DNA of 64,000 nt from Clostridia bacterium (GTDB lineage: Bacteria; Bacillota; Clostridia; Oscillospirales; CAG-272): NCBI GenBank assembly GCA_017410065.1, contig JAFQRL010000041.1, positions 1-64,000 of the forward strand, given 5' to 3'. Below, piece by piece: positions 16,348-26,562 of the stretch (position 1 is its first letter; each line of letters begins with the position of its first letter). Under the pieces are notes generated by a model. It was given only the letters and a program-made list of their open reading frames with translations, was not told the DNA's origin and searched no databases. The position numbers and the translations under genes are program-made.

Positions 16348-17226
16348 ATGGATTATAATAGACTTATATCAAGCATAGGACTTTCGGCAGAGGGAGTTGA
16401 AATATTCAACACCATCCACTCAAAAATTGCCGATGAGTCGTTTAAGGCCGGAGTTATAGAGGCGTATGATGCATTTAAAAAGGGAAACGATGAATTCACC
16501 GAAAACGCGCTTTCCTTTGCGAAGAGCTGCGGTGAGCTGCCCGAGCATCTGCTGCTCTATCTACATATCATTTTTTCCGAGGCGGCATATAAGGAGCTTT
16601 CCTCTCGCGGTATAGGCGAAGAATATTTCTATTCTTCTCTCTTGGATCTTGATGAAAAATGCTCCCACAATAAAGAGGAAAACGGCATCTACGGTATACC
16701 CGCATTTGAAATCCCTTGGTTCAGATACGCAATGTGCGCAACCATCTTTAAGCTTGGCAGGCTTCAATTTCAGATAGCGAAAAGCGAATACGACGTAACC
16801 ATAGACGGCGTCAGCATCAGCAAGGGAGACACCTGCTACTTCGTCCACGTCCCAAGCGGCGAGCCCTTGACCGAGGAGGCGTGCCTTGCATCCTATAAAA
16901 CGGCACTTGAATTCTTCACAAAGTATTACGGCGTGGAGAATATGATGTGCTTCTGCTATTCCTGGCTCCTTCAGCCCTGGCTTGACGGCGTGCTTAAGCC
17001 CGACACCAATATTATCAAATTCAAAAACAGCTTCAAGCTGATCGAGACCATCCCAAGCATCCCTCACACCTTCCGCTTCATTTTTATGAAGCAGTATGAT
17101 AGCCTTGACGATTATCCCACGGATAACCCCTTAAGAAAAACCGCCGTGGAGCGCAGAAAAAGGGGAGATCTTATCGGCTACGGAGTCGGCGTACGGCTCA
17201 TAAATAAGGAGATCCTTGACCGATAA
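16348..17226 (+). CDS. GNAT-like acyltransferase-domain protein
   Basis: 292 residues, cytoplasmic. The layout, a helical N-terminal half, then KLGRLQFQI, a CYFVHVPSGEPLTEEAC strand-turn and a FFTKYYG helix, matches a two-domain family annotated as acyltransferase (helical N-terminal part plus a GNAT-like C-terminal part) in gut Firmicutes. No acetyl-CoA R/Q-x-x-G-x-G/A loop is obvious, so activity is uncertain. The following gene starts 28 bases later, probably in the same transcript. Confidence 0.5.
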   Translation: MDYNRLISSIGLSAEGVEIFNTIHSKIADESFKAGVIEAYDAFKKGNDEFTENALSFAKSCGELPEHLLLYLHIIFSEAAYKELSSRGIGEEYFYSSLLDLDEKCSHNKEENGIYGIPAFEIPWFRYAMCATIFKLGRLQFQIAKSEYDVTIDGVSISKGDTCYFVHVPSGEPLTEEACLASYKTALEFFTKYYGVENMMCFCYSWLLQPWLDGVLKPDTNIIKFKNSFKLIETIPSIPHTFRFIFMKQYDSLDDYPTDNPLRKTAVERRKRGDLIGYGVGVRLINKEILDR

Positions 17227-17254
17227 CAGCTTGAATTTCAGGAGATCTGATAAA

Positions 17255-18409
17255 ATGAAAAAGCTCTCGGGCGAATTGCTTTACAGCAACGTTATCCATA
17301 ATATTGAAAGAGATATTCAAGGCTCGGATATCGCGGGCGCGTCGGTGCTTGTTGCGCAAAGCGGCAAGGTCTTGCTTTCGGAGCAGAGAGGCTGCTCGGA
17401 CGTTGAATGTGGCAAGCCTCTTAAGGATGACACCGTATTCCGCCTTGCATCGATGACAAAGCCTGTGTCGGGCATAGCGGCACTTATTGCGGTGGAGCGG
17501 GGATGGTTTTCTCTTGACGACCGTATAACCGACTATTTCCCAAAATTTTCCGAGCTTTACGTCGGAAGGCTTGAGGGCGACCGCATAATCCCCGACCATA
17601 AGCCCCACGAAATACCGAAGCTGTATAATTTCCTCACACACACCTCGGGCTTTATGGCGGCAGGCGATATGTTTGAGCTATATGATAGCTCTATGCCGTG
17701 GTCGATCATTGAGTCAAACCAAGCCGCAGTGGACTATTGCCTGAATAATTGCTGCTTAACTCTTGAGCCTGTCTCTCGCGTCAACTATTGCCCATACCAT
17801 TCCTTTGACGTTATAGCCCTGCTTATTGAACGCTTTTCCGGAATGAAATATGCGGATTTTCTCCGTAAGGAGATATTCGAGCCCCTCGGTATGAAGGATA
17901 CCACCTACACCCCCACAGAGGATATTTGGGCAAGGATGGCAACAATGTGCAATAAGGTCGGAGACCGCCTTGTAAACGTGGATATGGGAAAACATACCTT
18001 TGAGCAGTTTTCACTCGGCTACACCTCCGCAGGCGCAGGACTTGTGGGAACCGTCTCTGATTATTATAAATTCGCGTCAATGCTTCTTTCCCGAGGCACT
18101 TATCGCGGAGTGGATATAGTCAAGCCCGAGACCTTCGAGCTTCTCGCCCGTCCCTACGTGCCCCAAAGCGTTATGGGCGAGGATGCTATAACCTCCTGGG
18201 GACTGGGCGTTTTGGTCTACCTGAAGGACGGCAACCGCCCTGCGGGCACCTACGGCTGGAGCGGTGCATACGGAACTCATTTCTGGATAGACCCCGAAAA
18301 CGAGATAATAGCCATCTATATGAAAAACACCAGATGGCACGATAGCCACGGTGCAGGGAAGACGGGAAGACAGTTTGAGCGCGACGTTTATTCCTCGTTG
18401 ATAGACTAG
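17255..18409 (+). CDS. Serine beta-lactamase-fold hydrolase (class C/esterase type)
   Basis: 384 residues. The SxxK motif SMTK lies near residue 70 in FRLASMTKPVSG, followed by ITDYFPKF, and the DTTYTPTEDIW and GWSGAYGTHFWIDP segments fit the beta-lactamase/penicillin-binding-like hydrolase family (PF00144). The usual YxN is not clear; YCPYHS occupies that place. No signal peptide, so a cytoplasmic esterase, amidase or D-aminopeptidase is more likely than antibiotic resistance. Start at 17255 because AGGAGAT precedes by eight bases; an upstream in-frame TTG overlaps the previous gene. Confidence 0.8.
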   Translation: MKKLSGELLYSNVIHNIERDIQGSDIAGASVLVAQSGKVLLSEQRGCSDVECGKPLKDDTVFRLASMTKPVSGIAALIAVERGWFSLDDRITDYFPKFSELYVGRLEGDRIIPDHKPHEIPKLYNFLTHTSGFMAAGDMFELYDSSMPWSIIESNQAAVDYCLNNCCLTLEPVSRVNYCPYHSFDVIALLIERFSGMKYADFLRKEIFEPLGMKDTTYTPTEDIWARMATMCNKVGDRLVNVDMGKHTFEQFSLGYTSAGAGLVGTVSDYYKFASMLLSRGTYRGVDIVKPETFELLARPYVPQSVMGEDAITSWGLGVLVYLKDGNRPAGTYGWSGAYGTHFWIDPENEIIAIYMKNTRWHDSHGAGKTGRQFERDVYSSLID

Positions 18410-18472
18410 CTTTAAATAAACTCGGTTCAACGATCCATTTACACAGATCGACCCCGCATAAAGGAGATTATT

Positions 18473-20587
18473 ATGAAAGCAACAATGTTTTCAACCGAAA
18501 AATACATACCGATGTGTCTTGTCGGCGGCAGAGATGCCGTGTATATTGGTTACGACGGATCGAATTTCGTCTCACATAACGGCCACGCACATATGGAAAC
18601 TCATCAGGGTGCCCAAACAGGCTGGTATAAGGCGGCGTCAAAGAGTGCTATGGACTTTATGCAACCCTCCGTTATGGCGGGAATACAGGTGAAGCTCTAC
18701 GGCGCATACGTTGTGCCAACCTCATACGAGCAGGAGTTCGTGCCCGAGGAAGCGACTCTATATACGACCCTCACCTTTCGTTGCGGCTTGAAGCTCAGGA
18801 TCACCGCTTACTTCACCTATGATAGCTGTATCTGGGGCGAGAGAGTTGAGATTTTGGAATGTCCCGAGAGCATTAGCCCCGAGATCGGCTTCAGAGTCTC
18901 AAAGCCTTTCTTATCCGAAAGGCTAGGCTTTCTCCGAAAAGCGGAATGTAGCTTTACCTCCGCCGAGGGAAATAGGATAGAGCTGAATTATATAACAGGT
19001 GATCACACAGGCAGAGGTGCTCTTTTCTCCTCACGCCCCTTTGATAAAACCGATATTTCCTCCTCCAAGTTTGCAGATCAATGCTATGCGGAGGGGCGTT
19101 ATATCGGATTGACCGCAGGCGACGTTATCTCGCGGACGATGGTGCTTCACGGCGATAACGAAGGTCATATCGGCTATGAGGAGCTTTGCTCTATTGCCGC
19201 TCGCGGCTTTGATGAAAATTTTGCCGAGCATAAAGCTCTTTGGCAAAGCTATTACTCAACCTCCGAGATCAGCCTCGGAGACGATGAGCTTGACTATGTA
19301 ATCAAGCTTTCCCGATATCTTATCAAGGCGTCACAGGGCGCAGATAGCGGTATCGTTACCCTTGGTATGCTCCCGTTTCATTGGAGAGGCGCGGCAAGCT
19401 GCTCCTGGGACGAGGAAATGGCACACGAGGCAATGCTTCTCGCGGGAAGCGTGAAGGAAAGCCGCCACTTTACCGCGCAGTATTTGAAGCAAGCGGAGGA
19501 CGGCTATAAAATACTGAAGAAGCTGGGTATGCCGGGGGTTGCCTTCTCGGGCTGGAATTCTATCCTCGGCGAGTTCTGCGGTCATAGACCCATCGAGGAG
19601 TGGCTCACCACCTTCAAGCCGATGTTCACAGTCTATTCCATCACCTCCATATATAATCAGTGGCGCTATGATAAGGCGTTTGATATAGAGCCTTATAAAG
19701 ATATAATTCGGGACGTGCTGAAATTCCTTCTTTACCGCCTCGTCAAAAAAGGCGAGGACGGGGAATACTACCTCATCGAGGTGAAGGACGGAAATGAAAC
19801 AGGCGTTATGGTTTCGGTGGATACCGTTACCACAATGAAATTTGCAGAGGCGTTTATCGATGCTTACAAAATGCTCGGTGACACCGAATATCTTATCATT
19901 GGCGAAAGTCTGCTTCGAAGCCTGGAGGGAAACCGCCGCGAGGACGGTGTGATAATGGCGGCAAGAAGCTCGCCGTATCAGAGCAGTACCGTTGAATATT
20001 TCAGAAAATACTACGGTGTTATTCCGCTTGATATTTCAGTGCTTGAGAAAAATCTCGCCGTGCTTAAAACACCCTTTGGCTACGATAGCCAGGTAGGCAC
20101 CGAGGAAAAGCGCCATTGGCCCTGGTACGATAGCTGGGCGGCAAGAGATTTTATTGTCGCAAAGCTTCCTGAGCGAGCGGCAGAGCATATCTCGCACCTC
20201 ACCTACGGATGCTCATCACTTGGCGCGCTCCCCGAGTTTATAAGGCTCGACGGAGTCGGCATCGGCTACTATTACACCACCCCTCACGGCTCGCTTGTCA
20301 GTGCTGCATACGAGGCTGCGTGCGCAGTCAGCAACAAGGACGAGATCCTACTCTGCTACGGTTTATCTGGCGAAAATATAAATATTCAAGCCCGCGGAGT
20401 CCATCTTCCTCACGGCATCGTCGTTGACGTCCGCGTGGAAAATTCGAAGCTTTTATATCTTCGAATAAAGAACGAAGGAGCCGATATCCACCGTATGCCC
20501 CTGAGCCTTAATCCCCACGTCAAGGGTGTCGCCCTCGCCGAGAGCATCAGCCTCTCCCACGGAGAGGAATACGTCTATAATACCTGA
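18473..20587 (+). CDS. (alpha/alpha)6-barrel glycosidase-like protein
   Basis: 704 residues, no signal peptide. About 1-260 is mostly beta (an N-terminal sandwich); about 270-620 is helical with the acid-rich motif SCSWDEEMAHEAML, then FSGWNSILGEFCGHRPIEEW and HWPWYDSWAARDF, the sort of arrangement seen in GH15/GH63/GH65/GH95-type barrels. The C-terminal 80 residues are again beta. I cannot assign a CAZy family. Strong AAGGAG ribosome site at 18461. It follows the serine hydrolase by 63 bases. Confidence 0.55.
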   Translation: MKATMFSTEKYIPMCLVGGRDAVYIGYDGSNFVSHNGHAHMETHQGAQTGWYKAASKSAMDFMQPSVMAGIQVKLYGAYVVPTSYEQEFVPEEATLYTTLTFRCGLKLRITAYFTYDSCIWGERVEILECPESISPEIGFRVSKPFLSERLGFLRKAECSFTSAEGNRIELNYITGDHTGRGALFSSRPFDKTDISSSKFADQCYAEGRYIGLTAGDVISRTMVLHGDNEGHIGYEELCSIAARGFDENFAEHKALWQSYYSTSEISLGDDELDYVIKLSRYLIKASQGADSGIVTLGMLPFHWRGAASCSWDEEMAHEAMLLAGSVKESRHFTAQYLKQAEDGYKILKKLGMPGVAFSGWNSILGEFCGHRPIEEWLTTFKPMFTVYSITSIYNQWRYDKAFDIEPYKDIIRDVLKFLLYRLVKKGEDGEYYLIEVKDGNETGVMVSVDTVTTMKFAEAFIDAYKMLGDTEYLIIGESLLRSLEGNRREDGVIMAARSSPYQSSTVEYFRKYYGVIPLDISVLEKNLAVLKTPFGYDSQVGTEEKRHWPWYDSWAARDFIVAKLPERAAEHISHLTYGCSSLGALPEFIRLDGVGIGYYYTTPHGSLVSAAYEAACAVSNKDEILLCYGLSGENINIQARGVHLPHGIVVDVRVENSKLLYLRIKNEGADIHRMPLSLNPHVKGVALAESISLSHGEEYVYNT

Positions 20588-20636
20588 TCAAAATAGCGAG
20601 ATCAATGCGACACCACGGTCTCCCAAATAATAAAAA

Positions 20637-20672
20637 CTCCCGCCAAGTCAACATGGCGGGAGCAAACTTTTT
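20637..20672. terminator. Bidirectional terminator
   Basis: Perfect 9-bp GC-rich stem 20637-20645 with 20654-20662, flanked by A-rich sequence on the left and CAAACTTTTT on the right. It serves both the glycosidase gene and the convergent spore-protein gene. Confidence 0.85.
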
Positions 20673-20719
20673 ATAGTTTGGTTTCAGGAAAGGAAGTTAA
20701 AAATGGTTAACGGTAAAAA

Positions 20720-20908
20720 TTAGCCGTTAGTCTTGATAGAGTTCTCATAAGACTCTACCATCTTCTTAACCATCTGACCACCGATGCTACCGGCCTGCTT
20801 GGAGGTAAGATCACCGTTGTAACCCTGCTTGAGGTTTACACCAACCTCATTCGCTGCCTGCATCTTGAAGTTTTCAAGAGCTGCCTTCTTCTCGTTATTC
20901 TTAGCCAT
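20720..20908 (-). CDS. Alpha/beta-type small acid-soluble spore protein
   Basis: 62 residues. Binds and protects DNA in the dormant spore. Recognised by AALENFKMQAANEVGV, NLKQGYNGDLTSKQAGSIGGQMVKKMVESYE, the conserved SASP core including the germination-protease region. It is transcribed alone towards the shared terminator; expression is expected from forespore sigma-G, though I did not confirm a promoter. It shows that this lineage forms endospores. Confidence 0.95.
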   Translation of the reverse strand: MAKNNEKKAALENFKMQAANEVGVNLKQGYNGDLTSKQAGSIGGQMVKKMVESYENSIKTNG

Positions 20909-21082
20909 AAGAATTTAATCTCCGTTTCAGTTTTTAAATCTATATTATCGAGCCCGAAAGGACCCATCCCCATCGGGCTCCGTAGTCCTTTGTGCTCTGT
21001 TAGTATTGTGCCTCGCCGTGAGATTTATATTACAGGCAATTTCTGCCACAGATCGCACTGCTTTTGCGAGGTACGCTTTTAT

Positions 21083-21173
21083 TATTTTACCGTTTTTCGC
21101 TTTTATACGGGGTAGATCGCAAGATTTTAAAAATGCTTGCAATTTTGCTCGGTTAATGATAAAATATATGTAG
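21083..21173 (+). repeat. Promoter-bearing 91-bp repeat, copy 1
   Basis: About 85% identical, without gaps, to 26563-26653 (14 differences by eye). It includes a TACCGTTTTTCGC block and a full promoter. Confidence 0.9.
21137..21165 (+). promoter_or_regulatory. Sigma-A promoter of the AraC regulator
   Basis: TTGCAA (21137-21142), 17-bp spacer, TAAAAT (21160-21165) preceded by TGA. It lies inside the repeat and leaves a leader of only about 20 bases. Confidence 0.8.
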
Positions 21174-21193
21174 GAAAGGAGATGATTTCCGAA

Positions 21194-22048
21194 ATGCAAA
21201 GCTATAAGGCAGACGAGGTGTTTGGCGCAGGCGAGGGGATCTGCGTGCGAAAAGAACGAGCAAGAGACAAATCTCCCCATACTCATGAGTTTATAGAGCT
21301 CATCTACATTTCATCCGGAGAGGGAACCGAAATAGTTGGTGGAGTAGAGCTTACCGTACGGAAGGGCGATCTGCTGTTTATCAATTTCGGTGAATCTCAC
21401 GCATTCTCGAAGTCGGATATGAATTTCGTCAATATCTTGATCCGACCTGAATTTATCAGTGAGGTTCTTGTCAATTCGGAGAACATTCTCGATATTTTTG
21501 CCTTGCCGCAATTCTCGACTATTTCGGGTGAGTTTTCCAAAGAGTGTATAGTTTCATTCTCCGGAGACGAGCTTGTAAAGATGTCCGATATTGTAAACAC
21601 GATGCTATGCGAATTTGAAGAGAAGCGTCCGGGATATATAATGCTTTTGCACGCATACACTCAGATCCTGTTTACTATGCTCATAAGGCGACTCAAGGGA
21701 GACTCAGGCTATAAGGAAAAGATCACCTCGAATATATTGAGTTATATTGACGAGCATATCTCCGAAAAGCTTACCTTGTCGGATATTGCCGAGAACTGCT
21801 TTTATAACCCGTCTTATTTTTCCCGGAAGTTCAAAAACGTGTACGGTAAAAGGCTCGTTGAGTATATAAAGGAAAGGCGCCTTGATAAAGCGGCGGAGAT
21901 GCTTGCTGACGGTGAGCATACGGTCGATGCCGTGATCGATGCAGTTGCATTTCCCGGAAAAACTCAGTTTTACAAGGATTTCAGAAAGCGTTTTTCAATG
22001 ACACCGAACGAGTACAGAAAATGTAAGAAAACAAGTACTAATATGTAA
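21194..22048 (+). CDS. AraC-family regulator with cupin sensor
   Basis: 284 residues. The N-terminal cupin has SPHTHEFIELIYISSGEGTE and GDLLFINFGESHAF, a sugar-sensing layout. The C-terminal 100 residues are two helix-turn-helix motifs (LSDIAENCFYNPSYFSRKFK; FPGKTQFYKDFRKRF). An upstream TTG frame is excluded because it would lie in the promoter. AAGGAG at 21176 gives 12-base spacing to ATG 21194; ATG 21182 touches the ribosome site. It probably regulates the GH127-GH38 pair 65 bases downstream. Confidence 0.9.
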   Translation: MQSYKADEVFGAGEGICVRKERARDKSPHTHEFIELIYISSGEGTEIVGGVELTVRKGDLLFINFGESHAFSKSDMNFVNILIRPEFISEVLVNSENILDIFALPQFSTISGEFSKECIVSFSGDELVKMSDIVNTMLCEFEEKRPGYIMLLHAYTQILFTMLIRRLKGDSGYKEKITSNILSYIDEHISEKLTLSDIAENCFYNPSYFSRKFKNVYGKRLVEYIKERRLDKAAEMLADGEHTVDAVIDAVAFPGKTQFYKDFRKRFSMTPNEYRKCKKTSTNM

Positions 22049-22112
22049 AAAATCCGCATTGAAATGAAATACCCTCTATGCTAAAATAAAATCAGCAAGG
22101 GGGTATTTTATA

Positions 22113-24050
22113 ATGGTTAAATACAAGGTAGATTACAAAATTAAAAATATGCTTTCTCCTGTGCAGCTTGATTCTGTACAGCTCGGAGGCTACGTAGGAA
22201 AGCTCTTCGACACCTTCTTTCAAGGCAGAGTGCTTTCTCAATATGCACAAAACGTAGTGTATAAGGAGGCAGAGGATGCTTTCCTTCATCAGGTAGATGA
22301 CGAGAATATCTCGGCGATCTGGCAGGGTGAATATTGGGGAAAATGGATGATCGGCGCCGCACGGGTCGCACGATATACTCACTCGGAGGAGCTTCGCAGC
22401 TTCATCAGGAGGGGTGCGGAAAGGATGCTCGCCTACCAAAGGGATGACGGATATCTCGGCACGTATAAAAATTCTGCCTACTTCAAGATGCCCACACCCG
22501 AGGAGGCAGGAACGGACAAAATAGGAGAACGTTATAACTGGAATATCTGGTGCAGAAAATATACTCTCTGGGGGATGCTCGAATGTTATATGCTCCTTGG
22601 GGATGAGAAATTTTTGAGTTCATCGGTGCGTATGGCGGATCAGCTTATAAGCGATCTTGAAAGAACCGATACCCATATCACCGAGACCGGAATGTTCTCG
22701 GGTATTGCGAGCTGCTCGATACTGAAGCCGCTCCTTATCCTGTACCGACTTACCGGTAACGAAAGGTATCTTGAATTTGCGACCGACTTCGTGTCGAGAT
22801 GGGAGGACCCCGAGAATATGCCGGGGCTTGTGGCAAACTCGATCAGCGGAAGGCCTGTGAGCGAATGGTTCCCGGAATGTGAAATATGGGCAAAGGCATA
22901 CGAGACTATGTCCTGCTTTGACGGAATAGTTGAGCTTTATCGCATCACGGGTAACGAGACGTATCTGAATGCATCAAAAGCCTTCTTCGATATTATCGTA
23001 AAGCGCGAGAGCAATCTTCTTTTCAGCGTGGGCTTTAACGATCATTTTTGCGACGCCGCATACGATCTGAATTGCTCCTCGGAGCCCTGCGACGTCATAC
23101 ATTATATGCGCCTTGCCTACGAGCTGTTCCTGCTGACAGGCGACGCGGAATATATGAATAAGTTTGAGCTTGCGGCATCAACTCCCTTGCTTGCTTCGGC
23201 GTTTAAGGACGGGCTTTGGGGCGCAAGGGCTCTTCGCGGGCAGGGCAGACATCAGGTAGCGCGAATGCAAGCAAGGCTCTCTCATAACCATTGCTGCGTC
23301 AACAATATGCCGCGAGGTCTGCTGAACATGGCTGAAGCCGCTCTGATGACCGACGGCGAGGCGCTGTATGTGAATCTGTATAACGAGCTTGATGCAGAGA
23401 TCACGGTTGGCGCAACGCGTGTCAGAGTTTGCGTCTCGGGCGACTACCTCGCAAGCAGCGAGGCTTCCGTTTCACTTCACTTTGAGGGAGCAAGTGTACC
23501 TGTTAAGCTACATATACCGTCGTACAGTAAGCATTCGGAGGTCGAGATCGGCGGTGTGATCAAGACCGCTCGGGCAGGGTACTTTACGGTTTACCCGAAC
23601 TCAGAGAGCGAGACCGTCAACGTACGATTTGATAACAGTGTAGAGCTCTTGGCGGTAAGCTCTGAAAATGAGCGCGGTAATATTGATTGGAAGATAGATC
23701 ATTGGGTATGTAGATCCTTTGGAACCGCAGGCGCAAATGTGGATTACGTATCATCCGACCCCGACCTGTATATCTCTGGGAAGGCTACCGTCTTGCGAAA
23801 GGGCGCGATTCTTTTGTGCCGTTCGAAGCTTATCGGCAGCACCGAGGAGGAGATGTTCGGCGAACGTAGATTGGATGAAACCTATAAATGCATTGATTGC
23901 AAGCGCATACACACTGCGGAAAACGTAAATATAGAGTTTATGCTTACCTTCTCAAACGGAAAGGATACTTTGAAATACCACGTCGCGGATTATGCCTCAG
24001 CAACAAATATGATGACCGAGGATAAGCGCTTCTTCAGTATATATTTCTGA
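22113..24050 (+). CDS. GH127-type beta-L-arabinofuranosidase-like enzyme (DUF1680)
   Basis: 645 residues, cytoplasmic. Helical barrel plus C-terminal beta domains of the GH127/GH146 type. The Zn/cysteine active site of this family, Glu-x-Cys plus a Cys-Cys pair, is visible as SSEPCD near residue 325 and HNHCCVNNMPRG near 393, so the catalytic cysteine is intact. Family members release beta-L-arabinofuranose from plant glycans; other specificities exist. Ribosome site AAGGGGG precedes ATG 22113. Next gene is a GH38 mannosidase 34 bases on, so the two likely act on one mixed glycan. Confidence 0.85.
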   Translation: MVKYKVDYKIKNMLSPVQLDSVQLGGYVGKLFDTFFQGRVLSQYAQNVVYKEAEDAFLHQVDDENISAIWQGEYWGKWMIGAARVARYTHSEELRSFIRRGAERMLAYQRDDGYLGTYKNSAYFKMPTPEEAGTDKIGERYNWNIWCRKYTLWGMLECYMLLGDEKFLSSSVRMADQLISDLERTDTHITETGMFSGIASCSILKPLLILYRLTGNERYLEFATDFVSRWEDPENMPGLVANSISGRPVSEWFPECEIWAKAYETMSCFDGIVELYRITGNETYLNASKAFFDIIVKRESNLLFSVGFNDHFCDAAYDLNCSSEPCDVIHYMRLAYELFLLTGDAEYMNKFELAASTPLLASAFKDGLWGARALRGQGRHQVARMQARLSHNHCCVNNMPRGLLNMAEAALMTDGEALYVNLYNELDAEITVGATRVRVCVSGDYLASSEASVSLHFEGASVPVKLHIPSYSKHSEVEIGGVIKTARAGYFTVYPNSESETVNVRFDNSVELLAVSSENERGNIDWKIDHWVCRSFGTAGANVDYVSSDPDLYISGKATVLRKGAILLCRSKLIGSTEEEMFGERRLDETYKCIDCKRIHTAENVNIEFMLTFSNGKDTLKYHVADYASATNMMTEDKRFFSIYF

Positions 24051-24084
24051 GGCGTTCAAAAAATCTTTATCAAGGGGAAACTGT

Positions 24085-26481
24085 ATGAAGAAATTGCATT
24101 TGATCTGTAACGCCCACCTGGATCCGATCTGGCAATGGACGTGGGACGAGGGAATAGCGGCAGCGATATCTACCTTTAGGAGTGCGGCAGATCTGGCAGA
24201 TGATTTTGATTATATTTTTTGCCACAACGAAGCTTTACTCTACGAGGCTGTTGAAAAATACGCGCCCGATTTGTTTGCTGATATTCAGCGCCTTGTAAGA
24301 TCGGGGAAATGGGCGATCACGGGCGGTTGGTATTTGCAGCCCGACTGTAATCTGCCCTGCGGAGAGGGATTCGTTCGTCAGATAAAGGCGGGTCAAAAAT
24401 ACTTCCTTGAAAAATTCGGTGCAAAGCCAACGGTAGCAACTAATTACGACTCTTTTGGGCATAGCTTGGGCTTGGTGCAAATTATGAAAAAGTGCGGGTA
24501 TCGAGGATATCTTATCTGCCGTCCAAAGACTGTCACACAGTTTGACTATCCCTCGCGCTTTTTTGAATGGATATCGCCCGACGGCAGCAGTATCGTGGTA
24601 TCAAACGGTGGCTCGTATATGTCCTCGCTCGGAAAAGCAACCGAAAAGATAAAAAAGGTTGCGGACGGCCTATACGTTGGTATGATCGGTGCCGAAAACG
24701 ACGTAGAAGGAAAGCACAGAACGGATGAGGTCGACTACGTGCTATGGGGTGTCGGCAATCACGGGGGCGGACCGTCAAGAAAGGATCTTGGCGATATAGA
24801 GAGCTTATCTATGGACGGAGCAGAGATCTTCCACAGTACGCCTGAAAGGTTATTTAAGGACGGTATTCACGTAGGCGGAGAGGTCCGTCGATCGCTTGAA
24901 AACTGTATGCCGGGCTGTTATTCGTCAATGGCACGGGTGAAGCAAGCTTACCGCGAGGCGGAAAACAAATTCTTTGCTACGGAAAAGCTTTTGGCAGTGG
25001 CAAAAATGCAGGGCTACAAGGTTGAGCTTAACGATTTCGCCGCCTCTGAAAAGAAGCTTTTGCTGGCACAATTTCACGATATTTTGCCCGGCACGCTCGT
25101 TGAAGATGCGGAAAAGGACGCGCTTGACATACTTGGTATGGTAAAAAACACGGTCAATGATTATCGCACAGGTGCATTCTTATATCTTGCATTGCAAACG
25201 GGAAAGGCGAAAGAGGGCGAATATCCCGTTTGCGTGTTTAACTATATGCCGTACACCGTAAAGACGCCGGTGGAAGTCGAATTTATGCTCGCGGATAAAA
25301 ATTTTTCCGAGGATATGATATACACACCTCACGTCTTTCTTGACGGAAAAGAGGTTCACGGCCAGCAGATAAAGGAAGCATCTACTATAAATCTTGATTG
25401 GCGAAAGCGTATAGTATTCGAGGCGGAATTAAAGCCGCTTGGCATAACTCGATTCAACGTTTACTTTGAAAAGGAAAAGGTGAGAAGGTGTTGCTCGCAT
25501 AATGACTTGAGCCTGCAACGCTATACAAGACTTTTAAAAGGACAAGCTAAGCTTGAGATATACGAAGATTCCGCCGATCCTTGGGCAATGAGTGATGAAG
25601 AATTAAAGTGCCTTGGCAAAAATCCAAAGGAATTTCGTCTTATGACGGCAAAGCAAGCGGCAAGCTTTTGCAGGATAGACGGAGAAATATCCCCGATCCA
25701 TACGGTTGAGGACGGAGATGTTTTTGTTGCGGTTGAAGCGCTTTATACGGCTGGTAAAACGAACGGGGTGATAGAATACCGCTTCTACAAGAACCAAACG
25801 TTCGTCGATCTTAAGGTGACACTTGAGTTCTCGGATAAAAATAAGCTGGTTCGCTTGAGGATCCCGGCACCAAACGGAATACCGCTCGGTGACGGACCGT
25901 ATATAACCGAGGAAAAGAGTGCTGACGGAAAAGAGGTCGTGTTCCAAAAATGGTTTGGAGTAAAAGAGGACTCGGGTGAGATATTCGCCGTAATTAACGA
26001 CGGGGTATATTCGGGCAAATTCGAAAACGGGTATATCTACCTGACCTTGCTCCGCGGCTGCGGATATTGCTTCCACCCGATAGGCGACAGGGAATTATAT
26101 CCGCAGGATAGATATTTACCGAGAATTGAAAACGGCAGATACGTTTATAATTTTAGAATATATCGCGGAAATCTCACAGAGGTAAGCGCGCAGGCAGAGC
26201 TGTTTAATCAGAAGCCCTATGCCGTAAATGTTTTTCCGACAAAATCCGTAGAATACAAGCAAACGTTAAAAACCGACCGCGAGGTCGTGATGCCCGTGTT
26301 GAAGATCGGTTCAAATGATGGCTACGTCGCAAGAATTTATAACCCAGAAGCCGATGCAAGAACCTTCTCTTTTGAAATATTCGGCAATGAACGCGCAATA
26401 AAGATCGCACCCCACGAGGTACTCACGGCAAAAATCATTGATGAAGATATAATATTGATAAGAGACGATATGCCAATTTAA
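24085..26481 (+). CDS. GH38 alpha-mannosidase
   Basis: 798 residues, no signal peptide. Zn-dependent retaining alpha-mannosidase: ICNAHLDPIWQWTWDEG at the N-terminus holds the first metal His-Asp pair; the nucleophile Asp is in TNYDSFGHSLGL near residue 119 (usual form DPFGHS, here DSFGHS); AQFHDILPGT near residue 330 supplies another conserved His-Asp. The C-terminal half is the beta-sandwich region. Bacterial GH38 enzymes trim alpha-mannosides from N-glycans or yeast mannan imported as oligosaccharides. It is the last gene of the AraC-GH127-GH38 unit. Confidence 0.9.
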   Translation: MKKLHLICNAHLDPIWQWTWDEGIAAAISTFRSAADLADDFDYIFCHNEALLYEAVEKYAPDLFADIQRLVRSGKWAITGGWYLQPDCNLPCGEGFVRQIKAGQKYFLEKFGAKPTVATNYDSFGHSLGLVQIMKKCGYRGYLICRPKTVTQFDYPSRFFEWISPDGSSIVVSNGGSYMSSLGKATEKIKKVADGLYVGMIGAENDVEGKHRTDEVDYVLWGVGNHGGGPSRKDLGDIESLSMDGAEIFHSTPERLFKDGIHVGGEVRRSLENCMPGCYSSMARVKQAYREAENKFFATEKLLAVAKMQGYKVELNDFAASEKKLLLAQFHDILPGTLVEDAEKDALDILGMVKNTVNDYRTGAFLYLALQTGKAKEGEYPVCVFNYMPYTVKTPVEVEFMLADKNFSEDMIYTPHVFLDGKEVHGQQIKEASTINLDWRKRIVFEAELKPLGITRFNVYFEKEKVRRCCSHNDLSLQRYTRLLKGQAKLEIYEDSADPWAMSDEELKCLGKNPKEFRLMTAKQAASFCRIDGEISPIHTVEDGDVFVAVEALYTAGKTNGVIEYRFYKNQTFVDLKVTLEFSDKNKLVRLRIPAPNGIPLGDGPYITEEKSADGKEVVFQKWFGVKEDSGEIFAVINDGVYSGKFENGYIYLTLLRGCGYCFHPIGDRELYPQDRYLPRIENGRYVYNFRIYRGNLTEVSAQAELFNQKPYAVNVFPTKSVEYKQTLKTDREVVMPVLKIGSNDGYVARIYNPEADARTFSFEIFGNERAIKIAPHEVLTAKIIDEDIILIRDDMPI

Positions 26482-26495
26482 TTGAAATTTGTAGG

Positions 26496-26533
26496 ATCAA
26501 GGGATGTGCCGTTTTGAGCATCCCTTGATTTCT
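26496..26533 (+). terminator. Terminator hairpin
   Basis: Perfect 11-bp stem 26496-26506 with 26519-26529 followed by TTCTGCTTG; a weak T-tract, so termination may be partial. Confidence 0.7.
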
Positions 26534-26562
26534 GCTTGAGCAGGTATCTTCACGAAGCGTCG

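Noticed and set aside
17255-18409. Antibiotic-resistance beta-lactamase
   Set aside because: No signal peptide and no clear class C YxN motif; a generic serine hydrolase is more likely.
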